Shown one piece after another: positions 55,028 through 64,000 of a DNA stretch of 64,000 bases. A program made the translations under genes and the position numbers. The first letter of the stretch is position 1, and each line of letters begins with the position of its first letter. The notes under the pieces are model-generated. The model saw nothing but the letters and a program-made list of their open reading frames with translations, was not told the DNA's origin and did no database searches. Location of the stretch: assembly GCF_001761485.1 (NCBI RefSeq), contig NC_090775.1:620001-684000 (forward strand), given 5' to 3'. This stretch comes from Yarrowia lipolytica (lineage: Eukaryota > Ascomycota > Dipodascomycetes > Dipodascales).

Positions 55028-56510
55028 TGAGCACACATACGCTCACGTGCTGAGCGCAGCGAGTCAGGTGTTTTTACCCTTGGTACCCGTTTCCTGTTCT
55101 GAAGCGGTTCGTGCTGCGTCCATGGATGTATTTTAAATGTATTATTAGGGTGTAATGTGGTGATGTGATATTATGATGTCCACGTGGTATTTTTTTCGTC
55201 GTATTTTTCGAGGTATCTTCACGTGACATATTCACGTGACTCCGCTAGCCGTTTTTGTTGGCTGACTATTTTGTTGAAATTTCTGCAGAGACACGTTGTG
55301 TAGAAAAAATGCCCTCCTCTCTACAAGTAGCTCGAAACACACTCAAAGTTAGTCATATTCGGATTTTAATTCACGTGACTACAGTATTTCCTCAGAATCT
55401 CCGTCATCATCGTCGCTCGGAGCAGATTCAAGTCGATTTTCGGTCAACATTTACACTGTCGTATTCCAAGAAAAACACAGCAATATCGCGAAGTGGAACA
55501 TAGACAAGAAAAGCACATGAAAAGGAAACCAGAGATGATGTGGAGCTTTCAGATCTGAAGTCCTGGTTCTCATAATTCCTCTATTGACGTAGTTGTACTG
55601 TTTCCAAAGTGGTAGAGATAATTTGGTCGGAAAAAGTGAGGGAAAAAATGTTTTAAGCCGCTGAAATGAAATGTTAGAGAGACGGGGAGTTGAAGATTGG
55701 AAAGCGGTTGATGTAAGGATACTTCATTGTTGTTTTTCTGTAACTCTCAGTTCTATATCGACTAATTTATATCGGCCTTGATGTGGTGTTTGATGTGGTG
55801 TGAATCTGAATAATAGTTTGTCATCTGTCAGATTTGAATAGCCATTTGAAGGGCGTTATTTGTGTCTCTCCGAAGAGTATTGTATAGAGACTAGTTAATC
55901 GGTCACATGAAGTGCCCACGAGTTGAATAGCTCTCCTCTGGGTGGAAGTTCATGACTAATCCCGTCTTTAAGAACACTCCAACAGGGTGAATATTGACCA
56001 AATCAGAGTGAACTCAGCTGGAGTAGAGCAAGACAAGTACTTTAAAGATAATATATATATAAATCAGCCTTTCAGGTGTCTGCAACCATCCCAAATACGC
56101 GACCTTCTGTTGAGCCATCTGTCTGTAATTTGTTACATATGGTTAAGGATTTAGTTGGGAGTTAGTTGGGAGTAATTGGATGGGAAACCAGTGAAAACTC
56201 GTCCATTACAAGTACGATTCATCCACATGTTTTACACCACTCTGTGCAATATCATTCCATTAGTTATAATTAAATTTGTAGTTCACACACAACTTATGCC
56301 AGGAAGTTCCTCCAGGAGTAATGGGGTGGTACAGTGCTTAGTTGGTTGGTTGATGAGTGTGGTGATCGATGAATTCGATGGTTGATGACGTACTTCGTGC
56401 TGACTGATTTCGTGTTGACTGATTTCATGCTGGCTGATCTATTGTGAACTATGAGCTCGTGCTGAAGCATCACTCAGTGTCAGACTCGCTGAATGTCAGG
56501 TGCTCAACAC
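55028..56510. other. IRC5-ERG7 convergent intergenic region
   Basis: AT-rich DNA with no supported gene. Several CACGTG boxes lie at 55040-55230, and TGCTGACTGATTTCGTGT-type short repeats at about 56398-56440, near the ERG7 end. Confidence 0.6.
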
Positions 56511-58739
56511 TCACTGGCAATATCCCTTGAAATACAACCCCAAAGCCTTCATGACAAAATAAAACCGGTAGTTGGGATACTCAATGGCACAAGTATGGTT
56601 AAACACCCCCTCCATCTCCTCCTTGAGCCACTCACCGTTGCTCATCTGCTTGCTCATGAGAAACCGGGCCGCAGCATGAATCTTGTCCTCCTGGGGATAC
56701 CGACCACTCATCAAACTCAACAGGGCCATGGCAGTAGGCACGACCAGCGAATGGGGTCCGCGCACGTACATCTGGGTCTCGCACGACTTAAAGTCCTCGG
56801 CCCAGCCTCCATCTGCTTCCTGGTAGCCCGCCAGAAAGTCGCACGCCTTTTGAACCGTGGAACAGTTGTTATAGTTGAGATTCTGCGTCTCCAGAGCCTC
56901 CATGGCAAACATGTGAGCGTAGCAGTAGCACACGCCCCAGGAGCCAAAGAAGCCGCCGTCAGGCTGCTGCTCTCGAATAATGTATCCAATGGCAGCAGAG
57001 ATGGCTCGGTCCACGTCTTCGTTGCGGTAATCGTGGTACTTTCGAAAGTAGGAGAGACCCAGAACAACAGAATCAGTGCATTCCACGTACGGATACTCCA
57101 CCATGATGTTTCCAAACACCTCGGCCGGATTGATCTTCTCCAGCATGGACGACGCCCGGATAGGCTCATAGGAGGCGAAAGAGCCCGGTTCAAACGAGCC
57201 CACGTTCTGCATTCCCAAAAGTAGATCGATGGCAGTGTGTTTCCGCTTGTCAGACACTTGTTTCTTCAGATCCTCGTATCCAGGCGTATTCTGGACCATG
57301 ATGATGGCCTTGAGAGCCTCGGCAGTACAGTCGGAGACCGGATACCCCTGGGTCTTGGTACTAAAGGGCCATCCTCCGACGCGGTCGTCTCGATAGGAAT
57401 TTTCCTCCGTCGGCTCGTTGATCTGGGACCGATCGAGAAAATCAAACGCCGCTCGGATCGTCTTCTGGTACTGGGGAAGTTCGGCAAAGCCACAAACACA
57501 CGCGTATTGCACGGCAAACGCAGTATCCCAGACCTGGAGACCGTTGGTGCCGTTCATAAACATTCCCGACGGATTCAGAGACAGAAATTCGGGCCATCGG
57601 GCCGCAATCTTTTTGTAATTCGCCGAATCGGGCCCCTCATGGAGATACATGACAATGGAGGTCATGGCATTGTTGACGGGAGCGAGACACAAGTGTCGTG
57701 TGTTGGAAACCTCTCGAAGGCACAAGTTGTAAATTTCCTCCTTGACCTTTTCTTTGATCCACTGCGGTCTGAACTTGCGGTATCGTCGGAGAAGCGCGTT
57801 GCCAAACTTCAAAAGGCCGGTGTGGGGATAGTAGAGGTCGACTCCGGAGATGGAGTTGCAATGTTTGGAGAAATCAATCTCCGAGTAGGGCTTTTTGTAG
57901 ATTTCGTCTCGGAGCTCCTCCAGCAACGGAGTGAGTTCGCATTGGGCCTCCGCAGCCTCCAGATAGCCCATGGCAAGGTAGATCCACCGGGTATGGACCC
58001 ACCATCGGCCCGGATGAACAGGAACAAAGTAGGGCAACAGCCAGAGCTCGCCAGGGGCCGGATTCACACCCTCCCATTTGTAGAGATTGAGAATCGACAG
58101 CCAGGTCTTGCCCCAATGGGGGTTGTTGATGGCGCCGCCAAACTTGGTGAGCAGCGTTTTGCGCGCCTTGACGCAGACCGGATGGTCCCGTGACAGGCCC
58201 AGTAGTCGCAGGACCACGTAGTTGATGCTGGTACCGAAGCAGGTGCTCTTGTCTTCTTTGTGAAGGCCCCAGCCTCCGTCAACTGGGTGGGCTGTGTTGA
58301 CAATGTATCTGATCATTTCGGTTTTGACCGGCGTGGGGATCTCGTTGCCGCCAAAGTAGCACGCCGTCACATAGCCGATGCTCATGAACTGCGGTCCGTC
58401 GTATTCGCTCTGCCACGCGCCGGAGTCGGGGTCTTGCAGCGACGCAAACAGATGCCAGTTTTTGAGAGCCGCTTCGTAGGCATTTTTCACGGGCTTGGAG
58501 TCCAGAGTCACGGGCGCGTATCCCGGCAGCTCCAGCGAGTATTTGACGTAGTCGGTAGCCCTCTTTTCCAGCTCTTCCAGCGGTGTGGTATCGTCATACT
58601 TCCACCATTGCGCCCCCAGATCGGACGCGTGGAACGTCCATCGTCGCAGATCCGTCTTAGGTAAGCCGTATCGGTCGCTGCGGTACTTGGAATGTCCGTT
58701 TTTCGCAAACTGTTTCGACACACTTTCGTGGATTCCCAT
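56511..58739 (-). CDS. ERG7: Lanosterol synthase (ERG7)
   Basis: Cyclises 2,3-oxidosqualene to lanosterol, the first sterol of the ergosterol pathway, on ER/lipid-droplet membranes. 742 residues, intronless, close to yeast Erg7 (731). Seen: N-terminal TDLRRWTFHASDLGAQWW; repeated QW-type motifs such as DSGAWQSEYDGPQF, DGGWGLH, QPDGGFFGSWGVCY and EADGGWAEDFKSC; and the catalytic acid in VSDCTAEALKA near residue 468 (Asp456 in yeast). The C-terminus ends YRFYFVMKALGLYFKGYCQ. The start ATG is in a GCCATGG context, with a minus-strand TATATA about 45 nt upstream and a 9-nt GAAGTGGTG repeat between them. Divergent from ERG28, which acts in the same pathway. Confidence 0.97.
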   Translation of the reverse strand: MGIHESVSKQFAKNGHSKYRSDRYGLPKTDLRRWTFHASDLGAQWWKYDDTTPLEELEKRATDYVKYSLELPGYAPVTLDSKPVKNAYEAALKNWHLFASLQDPDSGAWQSEYDGPQFMSIGYVTACYFGGNEIPTPVKTEMIRYIVNTAHPVDGGWGLHKEDKSTCFGTSINYVVLRLLGLSRDHPVCVKARKTLLTKFGGAINNPHWGKTWLSILNLYKWEGVNPAPGELWLLPYFVPVHPGRWWVHTRWIYLAMGYLEAAEAQCELTPLLEELRDEIYKKPYSEIDFSKHCNSISGVDLYYPHTGLLKFGNALLRRYRKFRPQWIKEKVKEEIYNLCLREVSNTRHLCLAPVNNAMTSIVMYLHEGPDSANYKKIAARWPEFLSLNPSGMFMNGTNGLQVWDTAFAVQYACVCGFAELPQYQKTIRAAFDFLDRSQINEPTEENSYRDDRVGGWPFSTKTQGYPVSDCTAEALKAIIMVQNTPGYEDLKKQVSDKRKHTAIDLLLGMQNVGSFEPGSFASYEPIRASSMLEKINPAEVFGNIMVEYPYVECTDSVVLGLSYFRKYHDYRNEDVDRAISAAIGYIIREQQPDGGFFGSWGVCYCYAHMFAMEALETQNLNYNNCSTVQKACDFLAGYQEADGGWAEDFKSCETQMYVRGPHSLVVPTAMALLSLMSGRYPQEDKIHAAARFLMSKQMSNGEWLKEEMEGVFNHTCAIEYPNYRFYFVMKALGLYFKGYCQ

Positions 58740-59785
58740 GGCGGAGTGAAGTGGTGAAGTGGTGAAGTGGTGGAGTGGTGCTATATACTGGGCAACTAAG
58801 CTAATTCACATGAACATTTGAAGTGTGGATAAAAAGACGAATAATGACACCAGAAAGAATCCGAGTAGTGCATTAGATTCATAACAAAAATACGAGTAAA
58901 AAGATATAAAATACTCCCTTAATCGTCCTCTTATTCCTGAAATGACAGACTCTCTACTCCTCGCTCATATCGCATCAAATACGAGACATGCGACAACTAA
59001 GACAGGGTGCGACTTGTCGCTAGTTTAAGTTTCGAAGAGGTGATTTGGTACAAAGATGAATGTGGATTATTGGAGTAAGTACCGAAAAATGGAGCCGGAA
59101 GTCAGGGGAGTCCACAGGTATAGTTGGTTCATCAATGAGATCGCTATAGGGTCTGTTTGGTAGACATTTAGGAGCCTAATCAGTTGACATTGACTCAAGT
59201 AAATGATAGAGTTTGTCAAGTAGTTACTGGAGAGGAGCGTTACTATTTAAATAAATTTCAAAAAAATCAAAAAATCAAAAAATCAAAATATAATATTTTT
59301 AAAAAATAAAAAAAATAAAAAATATATATATAAAAAGAGTGTGTTTTATTCAAATAATGGGCTCAAAAATAATCCAAAATAGTCCAAAAAATGGCAAGAT
59401 CGATTCCTGGTCTCCACCCAATCAAACCATTCAAACACCAACTAAAATCCCCTTGTACAATCCCGTCATATATTTACATATTTTCATGTCAAAATAAACT
59501 CTCGGAACGGCTCCAACCTCCACATTCCGGATTACGTAATCTTACAAAGTAAAAACTCGACCTGCAATCGACCACTAATCAACGACTAATCACCCAATTC
59601 AGCTAAAACTCGGAAAATTAACTACCAGTCACTTGACCATCTTCCTGTCCAAAAATCCGTCCGATTGTGACGATTTTGCCCTTTCTACGATCGTCCCACG
59701 TTCCCTCGCGCATATCATTCACCTCTGACAAGTACTGCTCTCGTACTCGTACTGTTCGACTCTCTAACACCCACAAAACGCCCAC
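58740..59785. promoter_or_regulatory. ERG7/ERG28 divergent intergenic region
   Basis: 1046 bp between two ergosterol genes. Next to ERG7 are GAAGTGGTG repeats (58747-58780) and a TATATA (58782-58787). Two copies of AATACGAG (58889-58896 and 58978-58985) read CTCGTATT on the other strand, one base from the yeast sterol response element TCGTATA bound by Upc2. The middle (59250-59340) is A-rich. Duplicated CTCGTACT words lie at about 59743-59753 near ERG28. Shared sterol control is an inference. Confidence 0.45.
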
Positions 59786-60187
59786 ATGTCGCTCCTGCCC
59801 CAGATCCCTGGTCTCCTGCCCTGGTGGCAGCTCATTGTGTCCATCACAGCCACCCTCAACTCCGCCCAGGCCTACACGGGCACCCATGCGACCGCCAGAG
59901 TATACTCGAACGACACCAACAAGGAGGTGACGCGACTCCAGGCACGGACGTTTGGCACCTGGACCTTTCTGTCGGCTATCATTCGGTTCTATGGCGCCTA
60001 CTATCTGACCGACAAGCACGTCTACGACCTCACTCTGGCCTCTTATCTCGTGGCGTTTGGACACTTCATGTCGGAGTTCCTCATCTTCAAGACCGTCAAG
60101 TTGAGCGGCCCCTCCATTGCTCCCATGATTGTGTCCACCACCAGTATTGTCTGGATGGTCTTGCAGAGAGATTGGTATCTTAGTTGA
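59786..60187 (+). CDS. ERG28: Ergosterol biosynthesis scaffold ERG28
   Basis: ER membrane scaffold that tethers the C-4 demethylation enzymes (Erg25, Erg26, Erg27) and other sterol enzymes. 133 residues, intronless, close to the family's usual length. Four hydrophobic segments are visible: LPWWQLIVSITATLNSAQAY, FGTWTFLSAIIRFYGAYY, LTLASYLVAFGHFMSEFLIF and IAPMIVSTTSIVWMVLQ. The segment LQARTFGTWTFLSAIIR and the nearby YYLTDKHVYDLT match Erg28 proteins. The ATG at 59786 is the first in-frame start and leaves no unexplained N-terminal extension. It lies divergent to ERG7 across about 1 kb. Confidence 0.95.
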   Translation: MSLLPQIPGLLPWWQLIVSITATLNSAQAYTGTHATARVYSNDTNKEVTRLQARTFGTWTFLSAIIRFYGAYYLTDKHVYDLTLASYLVAFGHFMSEFLIFKTVKLSGPSIAPMIVSTTSIVWMVLQRDWYLS

Positions 60188-61846
60188 GAGTCTGGATATG
60201 TTGATCGAGTGCCGCTTGCGCTGTACTGAGGTCACGTTTCGGCCTGAATCATTGGTGCGAACCAGCCAGCAATGGCTCCAGTATCACTTGGACGCGGTCT
60301 CTTTGATCTACACACTCAACGCTCACCGTCTGGTCTATACACTCAACGCCACACCGTAATGAATAAAATCAGCTGTTACTTGATCGTCCGTTACTTTGTC
60401 GACCACCCATCTTCGGCAATGAAGGTCAGATTCGCAAAAAAGATGTACAATTCAACTCCCACGAGTCCCACGAGTGTACCAGATGTACTCTCATTTCTCT
60501 AGCATCAATATTGACCTAGTAGCGACGGTTCAGACCACTTCCAGCTGTGATGGATCACAGAAAAGGTGGAAACCCGTTCAATGCCGGCAGAGATGGGTAC
60601 AGATGAGTACCGCTATGAAGCTAACAAGGCCGCCATTCGAACCATGTTACTCTCGTCGCTCTAGCTCCAGTACTTGGAAAGTTGTGGGAGATGCAAAAGT
60701 GGCACAAGCTACAGTCGTTGGCTTAAACAGGCACAGTTGGATTTTCCGTGTAATTACTTAAGAGTATTATTTTCTCCAAAAAAAACTCATCTAGTTACAC
60801 ACCTAATGACCAAAACAGTCCCGAAACGAGACACCAAACGACGCCAAACGACACCAAACGACGCCAAACGACGCCAAACGACGCCAAAAAGGTAACACCG
60901 ACGTCGAATGATACCATTGGATAACGGAAAGGCCATCCGAGTGTTTTTCAGCGGACAGATCAGAGAGTCAGAGTGAAAGTAGCAGCAATAGTAACAACGA
61001 CAACGACAACGACACCACTCACCCAGAGTCCTTGAACGAGAGAGACCAGCTCACGGCTTTGTGCCTGTCGCATTCAGACAAAGTCCAGAATCAATGCCGT
61101 TGGCTGGGTAGGTGCCTGAAAGCATTGGTCTGGTCCTTTGCCTGAGGATGTGGTTGTGGCCAGACCCATGCTCGAAAGCGAAGCTGGCAAAACGACAAAT
61201 CCTTAGCTCTGGCTCACTCTCTTCGCATGAGAAGTCTGCGTTACCCCAAAGACATTCCTTACCCACGAAAAGATACACCAACTCTGACGAGGAAAGCTCG
61301 AAGGTCCCCTGGAAGCCTACAAATCGGTCTTGACTTATCAGGATGCGATAGGATACCCTGTCGAAGTGTCATGCTCGGTTTCACACTGACCTGGAGACGA
61401 CACGCAACTAACCATGTAGCCAAGTCACCAGATTATGACCAATAAAGCCGGCAGAAAGTGATGCCATGGATGATTGATAGGGACTTGAAACTGGCCGATG
61501 AGAAATGGGACGGTGTTTGAAAGTGTTGTTGTCGATGTGACGCTGACTACTTGGACCCCAACGGAATCGGTTCCGTCTTCCACCAGCATGTACCGGTGAC
61601 GAGTGCGGTTTATCTTGGATATAGCCAGTTTTACACCGTGAGCCGTCCCTACAAGTACCTTACAGTACCGTACTCCAATCAATGTATAACTTACTTATAT
61701 ATCCATCCAAAATACAGACCTTTATGAATCAATAGTCTGGCCAACGGAAGGACTCATCCTACACGCGACAGGCGGTCCATAACAGGTGGTCACAACAGGT
61801 AGACCGTAATAGATGGCCCACAACAGGTGCGGCTCGCACTGTCCCA
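60188..61846. other. ERG28-BCY1 convergent intergenic region
   Basis: No gene supported. Contains a 10-nt tandem repeat at 60831-60889 and a short CAACGACAA repeat near 60996-61014. Short open frames on both strands show no recognisable product. Confidence 0.6.
60831..60889. repeat. 10-nt tandem repeat, six copies
   Basis: Units alternate between ACACCAAACG and ACGCCAAACG. Confidence 0.9.
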
Positions 61847-63686
61847 CTACTTTGTGGGGTCATTTTCCTTCAAATGATCCAAGACAGGACCCAGCAGTCT
61901 CTGAAATCCATCCTTACCAAGAGTAGCGACCTTGAGCTTGGTCTTGGCAGTCACGGTGGCCTGTCGAGGCAGATCGTTCAACAGAGCTACCTCTCCAAAG
62001 TAGTCACCCTGCTTAAGAGTAGCCACCACGCCAGACTCGCCCTTCTTAGTCACCTCAGCCTCTCCGCTCTCCACGAGGTAAAAGGCGTCTCCAGCCTCTC
62101 CCTCGGTGATGACGGCAGTTCCGGGCTCAACCACCTGGGACGTGAGAGCGTCGGCAAGCTTGTTTCGCTCGTACGAACCCAGATCGCTGAGAATGGGTAC
62201 CTCCTTGAGAAAGCCGTCGTACATGGACCGTCGCTGATGGGTGCCATCTAGCAGAATCTTTCGGAAAGTGACTCGGTCCAGCGACCACAGTACACAGGGC
62301 TGAGTGGCCACCACGGTGGCTGCTCGGGGAGCGTTGTACATGAGGGCGAGCTCTCCAAACGAAGAGCCGGGTCCGGAAGAGTTCACCTTGACGCCATCCT
62401 TGATGAACTCGACAGCGCCGCTCTCCACAATGTAAAAGTAGTCTCCTTCGTCGCCCTGGGTGATGATCTTTTCGCCGCTGTCGCACTTCTTTTCTTGCAA
62501 CGACTGCAGAACGGACCGGCATGCTTCCTCGTCAAGATTGCCAAACAGAAAGTTGTGGCTCACAGACTTGTAGAGAGACTCAAGCTGCTCGGCAGAGAGG
62601 TTGTTGGAGGCGACGCCGGAGGCAGCACCGGCAAAGGCACCGGGAGCAATGGACTCGGCAGAAACAGAGGTTCGACGAGTGAAGGGCGCAGCAGGCTCAC
62701 TAGAGGCAGAGCCGGGGCCCTCTGATGACGTGTCGGCAAACGAGGACCGGAACAATGAGCCGTCTGTGCTTCTGGAAGAGGAGCCGAAGCCAGGCTCTCG
62801 GAATCCGCCGCCCAGGGGCTTGGAACGGGGTCCGTCGTCGTCAGCCTCTTCTCGTTTGGCCAGCCGTTCGTTGAAATAGTCCGCGCAGAACCGCAGAATG
62901 TCGGTCGGCTGTTTGGTGGTAACTTCGCGGTTGAGAAGGTTGAGTTCGTCCACGTAAGCGGGGGGTAGGGTCACTGGGTTAGAAAGAATGCGAAAAGAGC
63001 GACGAGGCTGCGAAATGACCATCAACCTCTTTGCCATGAGATAAACGTCTAGATAAGAATAGCTTGGCTCAGGTCACTGAGGCAAAGAATCCTAGGGCCA
63101 GAGTCAATGAGTCACGCTCAGACAATACCAGAAATTCTGGGGAGTGGGAAGAGAGCTATCTGACGGTGTAATAGACCAAGCCATTAATAATGTCATGAGT
63201 GATGGCCGCCACAGACCGTGAAGTCACATGACAGAGACAGAGAGCCGTGAACCTCGAAATAGTAGCATTTCCAGCCAGATAACAGATGAACAAGCTGAAA
63301 ACTGCTCTTTCAGCAGAACCTACGAACCTGCTCATAAGCTGTCCACGACTACCACCACTCTTCACACAACCACACTCCGTCTGGTCATTACCACACATTC
63401 GACCTGGCTGGGGTCATGTGACTATAGCCTAGTCACATGACTTGTGTCTGGTCACATGACCCCAAACAGCTGCCTCATTGGCACGAAACACCACCTTTTC
63501 TCCCCCACAATGTCGCCACCACGTCGAAATGTCGAAATGAGCGCAAATCGTGACAGGGGTCGGGGAAAACGAGCAATGTTTCGCGCCGAATGAGCACGTG
63601 ATTCCCTCCCACAGACCCACTCATAACCTCACGTGCCCTCCATCATGTCGCTCATAACCTCCAAGAACACCCCGGTCATACTCACT
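61847..63686 (-). CDS. BCY1: cAMP-dependent protein kinase regulatory subunit (BCY1)
   Basis: Binds and inhibits the PKA catalytic subunits and releases them on cAMP binding. The preferred model has a split start codon: A at 63686 ends exon 1, and TG at 62973-62972 opens exon 2 across a 712-nt intron (GTGAGT to TTCTAACCCAG). This gives 375 residues beginning MTLPPAYVDELNLLNREVTT, which matches the compact yeast Bcy1 start. Order: dimerisation/docking region with PTDILRFCADYFNERL (about 20-40); Ser/Gly-rich linker; RRTSVSAE inhibitor site (about 120); and two cyclic-nucleotide domains, each with its phosphate-binding cassette (SSFGELALMYNAPRAATVVA and DYFGEVALLNDLPRQATVTA). An unspliced frame from an ATG at 63037 would add 22 residues (MAKRLMVIS...) but reads through the branch point. 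GGGTTAGGG/CCCTAACCC words lie upstream at 63757-63840. Confidence 0.93.
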
Positions 63687-64000
63687 GTTGTGCGTTGTGG
63701 TGATAGTGTTGTTCAAACCATGGGGTGAATTACGTACATACATACATGCGGAGCAACCCTAACCCTGGACCTGAGAGAGGGGGGTTAGGGGGGCCGGTCT
63801 GGGGGTAGCGGCCCAGAACGGGAATGAACAGGGTTAGGGTATTTGTGAGGGCAGTGATATATGTCACGTGATGGAGCGTGGATTTCGCGGTTTCTGCGAG
63901 GCTTTTGGGTCACTTTTGGGTCATTTGGAGCGATCTGTTGTTTCGGATGGAGCATTTTACCGTAGACTGGACAGACGGTTGCAGCATTTCAGCGATAGGG
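63687..64000. promoter_or_regulatory. BCY1 upstream region with TTAGGG words
   Basis: CCCTAACCC near 63758, GGGTTAGGGG near 63782 and AGGGTTAGGG near 63832 lie within 90 nt, 70-150 nt upstream of exon 1. They resemble binding sites for Tbf1/Tay1-type factors. A CACGTG lies near 63866. The window ends here. Confidence 0.45.

Noticed and set aside
57237-58193. 318-codon plus-strand frame opposite ERG7
   Set aside because: Antisense shadow of ERG7; no known domain.

Overview
The window looks like a chromosomal segment of a yeast of the Yarrowia clade, most likely Yarrowia lipolytica or a close relative. The evidence is internal. Genes are widely spaced, with about 15 protein genes in 64 kb and long gene-free stretches. 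Introns sit at or just after the start codon. They begin GTGAGT or GTAAGT, and the branch point is fused to the acceptor (TACTAACCCAG, CTAACACAG, TACTAACGCAG). All recognised proteins are fungal housekeeping types. No database search was possible, so the species is an inference.

Layout from left to right: a gene-free 3.6 kb with TTAGGG clusters; a divergent pair of nuclear cytochrome c oxidase genes, COX8 (-) and COX9 (+), sharing a 236 bp promoter; VPS33 (+); UBA3 (-); glycogen phosphorylase GPH1 (-); a PTM1-like seven-membrane-span protein (+); a WSC cell-wall sensor (+); tRNA-Ala(CGC) (-); a CRP1/MDG1-like protein with a glycogen-binding fold (-); a DmpA-type (S58) aminopeptidase (+), probably of bacterial origin; a YKE4-type zinc transporter (-); the SWIRM/SANT remodeller subunit RSC8/SWI3 (-); an IRC5/LSH-type SNF2 ATPase (+); the divergent sterol genes ERG7 (-) and ERG28 (+); and the PKA regulatory subunit BCY1 (-).

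Neighbours with related functions are COX8/COX9 (respiratory complex IV), ERG7/ERG28 (ergosterol synthesis) and RSC8/IRC5 (chromatin remodelling).

The most unusual content is in splicing. COX9 appears to carry a 6-nt microexon that restores the family's conserved helix spacing. IRC5 appears to have, and BCY1 probably has, an AUG start codon that exists only after splicing (A|TG across the junction). UBA3 and the CRP1-like gene have first coding exons of only 17 and 23 nt. A degenerate minisatellite family with core GTGGTGGGCACGAC recurs in introns and gene-free DNA. No intact mobile element or CRISPR-like structure was recognised.
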